Assembly: GCA_021775795.1 (NCBI GenBank)
Contig: JAJFHB010000445.1
Coordinates: 1-7,359, forward strand
Direction: 5' to 3'
Length of the DNA stretch: 7,359 nt
Source: Hyphomicrobiales bacterium
GTDB lineage: Bacteria; Pseudomonadota; Alphaproteobacteria; Rhizobiales; JAJFHB01
Position 1 is the stretch's first letter; each line of letters begins with the position of its first letter. Both the position numbers and the translations under genes were made by a program. Positions 1 to 7,030 of the stretch are shown one piece after another. The notes beneath the pieces are model-generated. The model saw only the letters and a program-made list of their open reading frames with translations. It searched no databases and had not been told where the DNA came from.

Positions 1-891
1 CTCCTGGCGCGGCGGCAGCGTGATCGGATCTGGCGTGAGATCCTCATAGGGAATCATAGTGAGCAGATGGCTGATGCAATTCAGCCGCGCCCGCTTCTTT
101 ACATCCGCATCAACCACATACCAGGGCGCCTGTTTGATGTCCGTATAGAGGAACATGTCGTCCTTCGCCTTGGAATACATGTACCATTTCTTGCGGCTCT
201 CCAGATCCATGGGCGAGAGCTTCCATCGTCTCGTCGGATCATAGATACGCTTTTGAAATCGTCTTTCCTGCTCAGAATCGCTGACCGAAAACCAGTATTT
301 GATCAATATGATTCCAGAGCGAACCAGCATCCTCTCGAACTCCGGAGAGCTGCGCAGAAACTCCCGATACTCCTCCTCGGTGCAGAAGTTCATGACCCGC
401 TCAACGCCGGCGCGGTTGTACCAACTGCGGTCAAAGAGAACCATCTCTCCAGCCGCCGGCAGGTGCGAGACATAGCGCTGGAAATACCATTGGGTCTTTT
501 CCCGCTCGCTGGGAGAGGGTAAGGCTGCAACACGGCAGATACGTGGATTGAGGCTTTGGGTAATCCGTTTGATAACCCCACCCTTACCGGCAGCGTCACG
601 GCCTTCAAACAGCACCACGACGCGCAGCCGGCGCGCTTTGATCCATTCCTGCAGCTTGACGAGCTCAATCTGCAGCTCAGCCAGTTTTGCTTCATAAAGT
701 TCGTTGTTGATTTTCTTGCGCTTCGGCCGTTCAGGTTCCGGCAGCGCGCTGATTTCGATCTCCATTTCATCAGCAACGGCTGCATCAGCCGATGCGCCGT
801 TCGCAGAAGTCTCTACTTCGCGGCCTGCTTTTGAAGTGGCACTCTTGCTCTGTGTTTTCTTCGTGCTCTCGGTCGTCGTCTTCTTTGCCAT
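1..891 (-). CDS. ppk2: Polyphosphate kinase 2 (PPK2 family), 3' end cut by window edge
   Basis: The 297 visible codons encode a PPK2-family kinase, which transfers phosphate between inorganic polyphosphate and nucleotides in the cytoplasm. Visible motifs are the Walker A loop GRDAAGKGG (residues 97-105), the Walker B segment VLFDRSWYNR (151-160) followed by AGVERVM, and the lid RIYDPTRRWK (215-224). These are complete, so the kinase should be active. The ATG at 889-891 is preceded by GGGAGG five bases upstream on the minus strand, a strong ribosome binding site that fixes the start. Residues 1-60 are a Lys/Thr/Ser/Ala-rich, probably disordered tail before the kinase fold. The reading frame is open to base 1, so the last few residues and the stop are missing; family members of about 300 residues suggest little is lost. 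The gene lies 126 bases downstream of the lrp-type gene on the same strand. The subclass (ADP- versus AMP-preferring) cannot be decided by eye. Confidence 0.95.
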   Translation of the reverse strand, partial: MAKKTTTESTKKTQSKSATSKAGREVETSANGASADAAVADEMEIEISALPEPERPKRKKINNELYEAKLAELQIELVKLQEWIKARRLRVVVLFEGRDAAGKGGVIKRITQSLNPRICRVAALPSPSEREKTQWYFQRYVSHLPAAGEMVLFDRSWYNRAGVERVMNFCTEEEYREFLRSSPEFERMLVRSGIILIKYWFSVSDSEQERRFQKRIYDPTRRWKLSPMDLESRKKWYMYSKAKDDMFLYTDIKQAPWYVVDADVKKRARLNCISHLLTMIPYEDLTPDPITLPPRQE

Positions 892-938
892 AACGCCCTC
901 CCATACTCGTCTTGTACCCAGACGGCAGTATGCTAGCA

Positions 939-954
939 CAATTTCGCAAAATTG
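939..954. repeat. Inverted repeat upstream of ppk2
   Basis: The arms CAATTT (939-944) and AAATTG (949-954) are perfectly complementary around a 4-base spacer. The dyad lies about 50 bases upstream of the ppk2 start, in the 126-base gap after the lrp-type gene. It has no following T-run on the minus strand, so it does not look like an intrinsic terminator. An operator or a hairpin in a ppk2 leader is possible. I could not place a convincing promoter here. Confidence 0.4.
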
Positions 955-1017
955 CAGGCTGACCCCGGAACAGAACCCGTCCTGGGATTCAATACTGCGA
1001 TTGGGGGTAAGAAAGTT

Positions 1018-1509
1018 CTATTCGTGCGGCGGCGTGCCATCAAGCGGGATGGCGGCATCCGCTTTCGACTGCCGCAGCATCAAGGTTGTCTTGACGCTGT
1101 CCACATTGGGAGCCGACGTCAATTCGGTAATGACGAAATCCTGGGCGGACGCCAGATCCGGTGCCACGCACTTGAGGATGAAATCGATCTCACCGCTCAA
1201 CATGTAGCACTCGCGCACCACCGGCCAGGATGCCACCTTTTCCTCAAACGCAATGAGATCGACTTCTGCCTGGCTGTGCAGCCCGACCATTGCGAACATG
1301 GTGACATCGAAGCCAAGCAGTTTCTGCTCAAGAATGGCCCGGTATCCGGTGACGATGTTGGCCTTCTCAAGCGCCCGCACACGGCGCAGGCAAGGGGGCG
1401 GCGAAACACCGACGCGCCGGGCCAGTTCCACATTGGTAATACGGCCGTTCTGCTGCAGTTCATGCAGAATACGCCAGTCGATGGCATCGATGGTGAAGCT
1501 TTTGGTCAA
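1018..1509 (-). CDS. lrp: Lrp/AsnC family transcriptional regulator
   Basis: A 163-residue Lrp/AsnC protein, usual length for the family. These are DNA-binding proteins that assemble as dimers to octamers and respond to amino acids. The N-terminal winged helix-turn-helix covers about residues 6-60, with the recognition region around VGVSPPPCLRRVRALEKANI (33-52). The C-terminal ligand-binding RAM domain covers about 66-148, including GEIDFILKC (106-114). I chose TTG at 1507-1509: it has AGAGAGG four bases upstream and gives the usual start MTKSFTIDAIDWRIL. A further TTG at 1552-1554 lies upstream of the likely -10 box and has no ribosome binding site. The gene sits between infA and ppk2 on the same strand and beside trxB-lsrB; from memory an lrp gene is also next to trxB-lsrB in Sinorhizobium. 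The specific gene name rests on that synteny and is less certain than the family. Confidence 0.93.
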   Translation of the reverse strand: MTKSFTIDAIDWRILHELQQNGRITNVELARRVGVSPPPCLRRVRALEKANIVTGYRAILEQKLLGFDVTMFAMVGLHSQAEVDLIAFEEKVASWPVVRECYMLSGEIDFILKCVAPDLASAQDFVITELTSAPNVDSVKTTLMLRQSKADAAIPLDGTPPHE

Positions 1510-1545
1510 GGGGCCTCTCTTGCGTGCCTGCGGATGACATTCAAC

Positions 1546-1574
1546 TAATATCAATTGCGCTTACCAATGCGCAA
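1546..1574 (-). promoter_or_regulatory. Promoter and probable autoregulatory dyad of the lrp-type gene
   Basis: On the minus strand TTGCGC (plus 1569-1574) is followed after exactly 17 bases by ATATTA (plus 1546-1551), a reasonable sigma-70 type promoter about 37 bases before the TTG start. The spacer is overlapped by a perfect dyad with arms TTGCGC (1555-1560) and GCGCAA (1569-1574) around TTACCAAT. Lrp/AsnC proteins commonly bind dyads over their own promoter, so repression of its own gene is a sensible inference. Binding itself is not shown by the sequence. Confidence 0.5.
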
Positions 1575-1710
1575 CAATAAGTCGATCTTCAGCAATATTA
1601 TTTCGTGCAGGAGCCAGCCGCAAGCCCCTTCCGCATGCGTGAACATGCGCAGCTCACAACCAAAATTTTGCTAGGGAGAAGCGATGATGCCCGAGCCACA
1701 CGCCCAGGGC

Positions 1711-1738
1711 AAAACAACCAGCCGCAAGGTCTAGCGGC
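1711..1738 (-). terminator. Possible intrinsic terminator of infA
   Basis: On the minus strand a 5-bp stem GCCGC/GCGGC (plus 1734-1738 and 1721-1725, 8-base loop) is followed by TGGTTGTTTT. The stem overlaps the infA stop codon. The stem is short and the T-run is interrupted, so termination may be partial and some read-through into the lrp-type gene is possible. Confidence 0.4.
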
Positions 1739-2003
1739 GCCGGAAGTTCTTGCGCTGCTGCGAGCGTGTCGCAGGCGCCCTTTCGTCCTTGTGGCGATAG
1801 ATGATACGGCCCTTCTCCAGGTCGTACGGGGTCATCTCAACCGTTACACGGTCGCCGACAAGAGTACGAATACGATTCTTTTTCATGCGCCCGGCTGCGT
1901 AGGCGATGATTTCATGTTCATTTTCCAGCTTCACGCGAAAGCGTGTATCCGGAAGGACGTCCGTCACGACACCCTCAAATTCCAATAGGTCTTCTTTCGT
2001 CAA
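1731..2003 (-). CDS. infA: Translation initiation factor IF-1 with basic C-terminal tail
   Basis: IF-1 binds the A-site of the 30S subunit during initiation. The protein has 90 residues against about 72 for E. coli IF-1. Residues 1-72 are the S1-like OB fold, with [19 protein letters not shown] (22-40), KKNRIR (41-46), [18 protein letters not shown] (50-67) and YRHK (69-72). Residues 73-90 ([18 protein letters not shown]) form a basic tail. I recall the same kind of tail in the second IF-1 of Bradyrhizobium and relatives, so this may be one of two IF-1 genes; the other would lie elsewhere. The start is TTG at 2001-2003, preceded by GGAG seven bases upstream, and it gives the usual beginning [13 protein letters not shown] longer in-frame reading from 2129 runs through a structured leader and is unlikely to be protein. 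The gene diverges from trxB across 429 bases. Confidence 0.95.
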   Translation of the reverse strand: MTKEDLLEFEGVVTDVLPDTRFRVKLENEHEIIAYAAGRMKKNRIRTLVGDRVTVEMTPYDLEKGRIIYRHKDERAPATRSQQRKNFRRR

Positions 2004-2159
2004 ATCAAAACTCCATGCTTTTGTGTCATACCGCTGAGAAACAAGGTGCCGGAACCTATGATGCTCCGGCAGCAGGCCTTTCGGCGGGTCGCCTTGCCGC
2101 CAGACACCCTTTGCCCTCGCGAGGGTCATAGAACGGATGTGGCAGAACGGCGTATGTTG
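2004..2159 (-). promoter_or_regulatory. Structured 5' leader of infA, candidate cis-regulatory RNA
   Basis: If transcription begins near 2159, the leader is about 155 nt. It contains the 12-base palindrome CCCTCGCGAGGG (2114-2125), which can form a 4-bp hairpin with a CGCG loop. The neighbouring AGGGT could pair with ACCCT instead, giving mutually exclusive folds. Nearer the gene is a perfect 7-bp hairpin, TGCCGGA/TCCGGCA (plus 2065-2071 and 2047-2053) with an 11-base loop, ending 43 bases before the TTG start. A second GC-rich pairing, GGCGG with CCGCC, lies between them. IF-1 genes are cold-inducible in several bacteria, and leaders of cold-shock genes are often structural switches. That this leader senses temperature or a ligand is inference. 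Confidence 0.45.
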
Positions 2160-2165
2160 GTGTGC

Positions 2166-2194
2166 AATCTAGGCGCACATCTGCCCCAGCGCAA
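2166..2194 (-). promoter_or_regulatory. Likely promoter of infA
   Basis: On the minus strand TTGCGC (plus 2189-2194) and TAGATT (plus 2166-2171) are separated by exactly 17 bases. This predicts a start near 2159. It has the same -35 sequence and spacing as the candidate promoter of the lrp-type gene. Confidence 0.45.
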
Positions 2195-3395
<1,201 letters not shown>

Positions 3396-3470
3396 CCTGA
3401 AATTCCGGCCGAGAGAGTTCATCTCCGGGCCGCGTGTCCGGGGAGAGCCCTGGCTTTTGGAGTGACGAGA

Positions 3471-4358
3471 ATGGACTGGGACAAGCTGCGCATTTTTCAC
3501 AACGTCGCCGATGCGGGCAGCTTCACGCATGCGGGCGAGGAACTCGGCCTGAGCCAATCTGCAGTGAGCCGCCAGATCAGCGCGCTTGAGGCAGAATTGA
3601 AAGTGCCTCTGTTCCATCGTCACGCCCGCGGGCTGATTTTGACCGAACAGGGCGAGATGCTCTATCGCACGGCTCATGACGTCTTCACCAAGCTCGCGTC
3701 TGCCCAGACGAGACTCATGGATTCGCGGGAGAAACCTTCAGGCGATTTGAAGATCACAACGACCGTTGGCCTGGGCACTCACTGGCTGACGCCGCGGATC
3801 GCGGAATTTGTTGAACTGTATCCTGACATCAACGTGCAGATCCTGCTGGCAGACAGGGAGCTCGATCTCAGCATGCGTGAAGCGGATGTGGCAATTCGGC
3901 TAAGGCTGCCGACCCAGCCAGATCTCATCCAGCGTCGGCTTTTTACAGTCCACTATCATGTCTATGCCTCGCCGGAGTATCTGAAGAAAAACGGTACGCC
4001 CAGAACACCGGAAGAGCTGGACAACCATAAGATCCTGTCTTTTGGTACACCGCCTGCCTATCTCAGTACCATCAACATTCTTGAAACCACCGGCCGTCCG
4101 AATGGCGAACAGCGCAAACCCATAATGCAGATCAACAATGTATCGGGGCTCTGCCGGGCTGCAATGATGGGGCTCGGTATTGCTGCCCTGCCGGACTATG
4201 TCGTCGGTGGACGCAAGACCCTCGTACAGTTACTGACCGATTTGGATATGCCCTGCTTTGACACCTACTTCGTTTATCCAGAAGAGCTTCGCAATTCCAA
4301 ACGGATCGGCGTTTTCCGGGATTTCCTCGTGTCTCAGGCCAAGGAATGGTCGTTTTAA
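3471..4358 (+). CDS. lsrB: LysR family regulator, LsrB/VtlR type
   Basis: A 295-residue LysR-type regulator, full length. The N-terminal helix-turn-helix covers about residues 1-60 (MDWDKLRIFHNVADAGSF, then LSQSAVSRQISALE, 27-40). HRHARGLILTEQGEMLYRTA (49-68) and VGLGTHWLTPR (99-109) match what I recall of LsrB of Sinorhizobium and Agrobacterium and VtlR of Brucella. The C-terminal effector domain follows from about residue 93. LsrB/VtlR proteins control oxidative-stress, envelope and symbiosis or virulence traits, and VtlR activates the small RNA gene abcR2. The genomic position, directly after trxB and before a small-RNA candidate, also agrees. I chose ATG 3471 because GGAG lies eight bases upstream; a GTG at 3462 overlaps that site. 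Only two cysteines are present, at 228 and 262. LsrB is the best match, but the name rests on remembered sequence and synteny. Confidence 0.9.
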   Translation: MDWDKLRIFHNVADAGSFTHAGEELGLSQSAVSRQISALEAELKVPLFHRHARGLILTEQGEMLYRTAHDVFTKLASAQTRLMDSREKPSGDLKITTTVGLGTHWLTPRIAEFVELYPDINVQILLADRELDLSMREADVAIRLRLPTQPDLIQRRLFTVHYHVYASPEYLKKNGTPRTPEELDNHKILSFGTPPAYLSTINILETTGRPNGEQRKPIMQINNVSGLCRAAMMGLGIAALPDYVVGGRKTLVQLLTDLDMPCFDTYFVYPEELRNSKRIGVFRDFLVSQAKEWSF

Positions 4359-4410
4359 TCCGCTGCGGTGATTGCATCGGGTTGATTTTGGCGATTGAAT
4401 TTCTCGGGCC

Positions 4411-4425
4411 ATGCGCAAAACGCAT
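4411..4425. promoter_or_regulatory. LysR-type (T-N11-A) dyad, candidate LsrB operator
   Basis: ATGCG and CGCAT form a perfect dyad around CAAAA, with T at 4412 and A at 4424 in T-N11-A spacing, the classic LysR-type recognition pattern. It is centred about 65 bases before the predicted small-RNA start, where activating LysR proteins usually bind. A related half-site, CGCATG at 4430-4435, and the repeat GCATGTGCATGT follow. It lies 53 bases after the lsrB stop. Binding by LsrB is inferred. Confidence 0.45.
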
Positions 4426-4447
4426 AGCTCGCATGTGCATGTGTGCC

Positions 4448-4476
4448 TTGTGAAATTGGTTCTGATCCCCAAATAT
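4448..4476 (+). promoter_or_regulatory. Promoter of the candidate small RNA
   Basis: TTGTGA (4448-4453) and AAATAT (4471-4476) are separated by exactly 17 bases, predicting a start near 4483. The -35 box is preceded by C, as in the alphaproteobacterial CTTG pattern. The imperfect boxes fit a promoter that needs an activator. Confidence 0.5.
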
Positions 4477-4482
4477 TGAGAC

Positions 4483-4650
4483 GAACGCAGGCTTAGAAAG
4501 CAGCGTTCTCGGCGGCGGCAAACTCCCTCCCCCTTGCGCGCCCCGCCAAAAGGCCAATTACCTCACCCCAAGGTTGGCCTGACTGCCCCGATTGGGCTCA
4601 AAAAATCTGAAAGCCGGACCTCCCTCCCCCCCGGTCCGGCTTTTTTGATT
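4483..4650 (+). ncRNA. Candidate AbcR-like trans-acting small RNA with C-rich loops
   Basis: About 165 nt between lsrB and the hydrolase gene fold into a row of hairpins. First, GAACGC/GCGTTC (4483-4488, 4503-4508) encloses GCTT-AGA-AAGC. Second, GGCGG/CCGCC (4511-4515, 4543-4547) with inner GCAA/TTGC has the loop ACTCCCTCCCCC. Third, AGGCCAA/TTGGCCT (4551-4557, 4574-4580) has a 16-base loop with CCTCACCCC. A small GCCC/GGGC hairpin (4585-4597) follows, and the terminator hairpin has the loop TCCCTCCCCCCC. C-rich loops of this type resemble anti-Shine-Dalgarno elements in the alphaproteobacterial AbcR (ar15) and ar14 RNAs. The AbcR genes lie beside lsrB/vtlR in Rhizobiales. Known AbcR RNAs are shorter (about 115 nt) and often in tandem; I see one copy here. 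Membership in that family is inferred from place and loop content, as I could not align it. Confidence 0.65.
4611..4646 (+). terminator. Strong intrinsic terminator
   Basis: A perfect 10-bp stem, AAGCCGGACC (4611-4620) with GGTCCGGCTT (4633-4642), closes a 12-base C-rich loop and runs into TTTTTT (4641-4646). It would end the small RNA and any read-through from trxB-lsrB. On the minus strand the stem is followed by TTTCAGATTTTTT, so it may also serve the convergent hydrolase gene. Confidence 0.85.
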
Positions 4651-4673
4651 TCAGACGGAGAATCTTCGCAGCT

Positions 4674-5765
4674 TCACGCCCGAAAACTTCCCAGCACGTT
4701 GGCAACATCGCCCAGAAGGTGTTTCCCGGCTTCGGTTTCAGCCACATTCACCGTCAGCGCCACTGTGGCACCAAGTTCTGGAAAATATGCGGCCAGCGTG
4801 CCGAAATAGCCGCTGTGTGCGTAGCATCTATGTCCCGCATACATGTCCGCAAAAATTCCGCATCGATACTCACCGGGCTTTTGCTCGCGTCCATAAGCAA
4901 CAGGTCCACCCTTTTGCGCTTCTACCGTACTCAACATTTCCACAAGAGTGTCGGGAGATTGAAAAACCTCCCCTGTGAACACCGCCTGATAAAACCGCAT
5001 GAGGTCTGGAACCGTTGCCACAAGACCACCACCACCAAAAAGGTCTTCTGACGGGTCGTGCTCGGAAATGTCGATACCGTGGAGATATTGACGCGCCCGC
5101 TCTCCAACCCCTGTGGGATGGGCCTCAAGATTCTCAAGCCAGGTTTCCCGCAGTCCGAGCCGTTCAAACCCCACCAGATCGCGAACGGCGGCACCATAGG
5201 ATGACTGCCCAGAAATCTGCTCAATGATTTCGCCGAGCTCGTTATAGCGGGTGTCAGAATATCGATATACCTCGCCTGGTTTGCCGTAAGCATCTCCCCA
5301 GGCCATCGCACCTTGCAGTTGTTCCAGACGTGTCCAGCGATGATTTCCCGGCGCCACAAGTTCGATGAACCGGGCACTGTCGCTGTAATCAAACAGGCCA
5401 CTGGTATGGGTCAGCAGATGACGAGCTGTGATCAAGTCAGGATCATACCCGCCAGAGCACATAACCTCGACATGCTCCGATGGCAGATACCGGCTGATCG
5501 GCGCATCAAGATCGAGAAGACCCTGTTCCCATAAACGGAGAATCGCAACAGCCACATAAGTCTTTGTATTGCTCGCAATTCGCACCGGGTGCGCAACGGT
5601 GAGAGGTGAGCCGGTGCTGATGTCCACAGTACCCGCCGCATAGGCGAATTCGAAGGAGAAACGGGGTGCCTCAACGACGACGATAACGCCAGGAACCGCC
5701 TCGCAATCGAACAGCATCCGTTGCATCAACGATCGCAATTCTGCTTCGCCAGCCACAATATCCAT
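4674..5765 (-). CDS. Serine hydrolase, beta-lactamase (class C/PBP-like) family
   Basis: A 363-residue protein of the beta-lactamase-like serine hydrolase family, which includes class C beta-lactamases, D-alanyl-D-alanine carboxypeptidases and esterases. The nucleophile motif is SNTK (65-68, in RIASNTKTY). The second motif is YSD (169-171), with Asp in the place of the more usual Asn. The third is HSG (317-319). LLTHTSGL (117-124) and the glycine-rich stretch DLFGGGGLV (241-249) are also typical. I see no signal peptide or membrane segment, so a cytoplasmic enzyme is likely, which argues against a role as secreted antibiotic resistance. The ATG start at 5763-5765 has GGAG five bases upstream. 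It diverges from the rtcB-type gene across 95 bases. The substrate cannot be told from sequence. Confidence 0.93.
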   Translation of the reverse strand: MDIVAGEAELRSLMQRMLFDCEAVPGVIVVVEAPRFSFEFAYAAGTVDISTGSPLTVAHPVRIASNTKTYVAVAILRLWEQGLLDLDAPISRYLPSEHVEVMCSGGYDPDLITARHLLTHTSGLFDYSDSARFIELVAPGNHRWTRLEQLQGAMAWGDAYGKPGEVYRYSDTRYNELGEIIEQISGQSSYGAAVRDLVGFERLGLRETWLENLEAHPTGVGERARQYLHGIDISEHDPSEDLFGGGGLVATVPDLMRFYQAVFTGEVFQSPDTLVEMLSTVEAQKGGPVAYGREQKPGEYRCGIFADMYAGHRCYAHSGYFGTLAAYFPELGATVALTVNVAETEAGKHLLGDVANVLGSFRA

Positions 5766-5860
5766 CCCGTCTCCACCTTCAAATCAAATGCCCGCCGACG
5801 CGAGCCCAACCTGTTTTAACTTGTAACGCGCCCTTTCGTCAGGCACATACACGCGCCTCC

Positions 5861-6994
5861 ATGACACAGAACATTGAAACTCTTGCAGATGGCGTGTCTG
5901 TCATCCGCTCAGCTAACAGCTGGATTGAAGGTGAAGCCCTTCAGCAGCTCCAGACCACTGCCGCTCTGCCAGGCATAACGCGGGCCGTCGGCATGCCTGA
6001 TCTGCACCCCGGCAAAGGCATTCCCATTGGCGCAGCCTTTCTCTCCGAAGGTGTGATTTACCCCCACCTGGTCGGTAATGATATTGGCTGCGGCATGTCC
6101 CTATGGCAATCGGACATTCCCACCCGCAAGGTGAAACTGGACAGATTTGTTAAACGCCTCGACGGTCTTGATGACCCCTGGAACGGCAACACTTCAGAAC
6201 GGCTGGCAACCTACGGGATCGAAACAGACACACCAGAATTGAGTTTGGGCACGATCGGCAGTGGAAATCACTTTGCCGAGCTTCAACGGGTCGATGATGT
6301 GGAAGACGAAGCCTGTTTCAAAAACCTTGGCCTTGATGCGGACGCAGTGCAGGTGCTCGTTCACTCCGGCTCGCGCGGACTTGGCGAGAGCATATTGCGG
6401 AGCCATGTGAACCGCCACGGCAGCGCCGGGCTGCAGACCGGCAGTACTGATTTCGAAGAGTACCTGCGGGCTCACGACGCTGCGATAATCTGGGCCACCG
6501 CCAATCGGGACCTTATCGCCGAGCGCTTCATCCGGTGCATTGGCGGCACTGCGGGGAAGAAGCTTGACCTTTGCCACAACTCGGTAACACCCGCCGAGAT
6601 CTCCACGGATCAAACCTGGTTGCATCGCAAGGGTGCTGCACCGGCCAGCAACGGACCGGTTGTAATCCCGGGTTCACGCGGCAGCATGACTTACCTGGTC
6701 AAGCCGGTGGGAGATCAAAGTGAAAACGCCTGGTCGCTCGCCCATGGGGCAGGCAGACGCTGGAACCGTTCTGACAGCAAAAACCGCCTGTCGCGAAAAT
6801 TCCGGCCCGCAGACCTGCGCCGCACGGAACTCGGCGGCCGTGTGATCTGCAACAACAAGGATCTTCTCTACGAAGAAGCGCCTCAGGCCTACAAAAACAT
6901 CGAGCAGGTCATTTTGGATCTCGTGGACGCTGGTCTCGTCACCATTGTCGCCAGATTAAGACCAATCATCACTTACAAGACACAGCACACTTAA
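5861..6994 (+). CDS. RtcB-family RNA ligase, RtcB2 (release-factor-H-coupled) type
   Basis: RtcB enzymes join RNA 2',3'-cyclic phosphate or 3'-phosphate ends to 5'-OH ends using GTP and Mn2+. The protein has 377 residues, shorter than E. coli RtcB (408). Motifs: GMPDLHPGKG (44-53), GNDIGCGM (72-79, metal-binding Cys77), GSGNHFAEL (133-141), VHSGSRG (167-173), CHNSV (238-242), HRKGA (255-259), IPGSRG (269-274) and HGAGR (295-299), whose His295 should be the guanylylated residue. The catalytic set looks complete, so it is likely active. GNDIGCGM in place of the canonical GVDIGCGM, MPDLHPGKG and the short length fit the group called release-factor-H-coupled RctB (RtcB2), which with PrfH repairs damaged ribosomes. 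No prfH is adjacent: a hydrolase lies upstream and msrP downstream. No Shine-Dalgarno sequence is visible before the ATG, so translation may be leaderless or weak. No sigma-54 promoter of the RtcR type was found. Confidence 0.9.
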   Translation: MTQNIETLADGVSVIRSANSWIEGEALQQLQTTAALPGITRAVGMPDLHPGKGIPIGAAFLSEGVIYPHLVGNDIGCGMSLWQSDIPTRKVKLDRFVKRLDGLDDPWNGNTSERLATYGIETDTPELSLGTIGSGNHFAELQRVDDVEDEACFKNLGLDADAVQVLVHSGSRGLGESILRSHVNRHGSAGLQTGSTDFEEYLRAHDAAIIWATANRDLIAERFIRCIGGTAGKKLDLCHNSVTPAEISTDQTWLHRKGAAPASNGPVVIPGSRGSMTYLVKPVGDQSENAWSLAHGAGRRWNRSDSKNRLSRKFRPADLRRTELGGRVICNNKDLLYEEAPQAYKNIEQVILDLVDAGLVTIVARLRPIITYKTQHT

Positions 6995-7014
6995 GCCCGG
7001 GCACCGGCCGGGGC
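6995..7014 (+). terminator. GC-rich hairpin after the rtcB-type gene
   Basis: Directly after the stop codon, GCCC-G-GGC and GCC-G-GGGC pair around the loop ACCG with one G-G mismatch. It separates two convergent genes. No T-run follows on either strand, so it is at best a weak or factor-assisted terminator. Confidence 0.3.
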
Positions 7015-7030
7015 ACTAAGTGGTCAAGAC

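Noticed and set aside
704..1207. Plus-strand reading frame across the ppk2 and lrp genes
   Set aside because: It is antisense to two well-supported genes, shows no recognisable family features and is low in complexity; a shadow frame.
1018..1554. Longer start of the Lrp-type gene at TTG 1554
   Set aside because: It lies upstream of the likely -10 box and lacks a ribosome binding site; the 15 extra residues are not part of the Lrp fold.
1731..2129. A 132-residue version of IF-1 starting upstream of the TTG
   Set aside because: The extra 42 codons run through hairpins and a palindrome of the leader, while GGAG is placed correctly for the TTG at 2003 and the protein then begins as IF-1 does.
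3422..3446. Terminator between trxB and lsrB
   Set aside because: The hairpin is imperfect and has no T-run, so it is not good evidence for ending the transcript; co-transcription remains more likely.
3462..3470. GTG start for the LysR gene
   Set aside because: The GTG overlaps the GGAG that serves ATG 3471.
4359..4482. A second, tandem AbcR-like RNA
   Set aside because: This stretch has no terminator hairpin with a T-run and no C-rich loops.
5766..5860. Sigma-54 promoter of the kind driving E. coli rtcBA
   Set aside because: No TGGCAC-N5-TTGCA-like pair is present before the rtcB-type gene.
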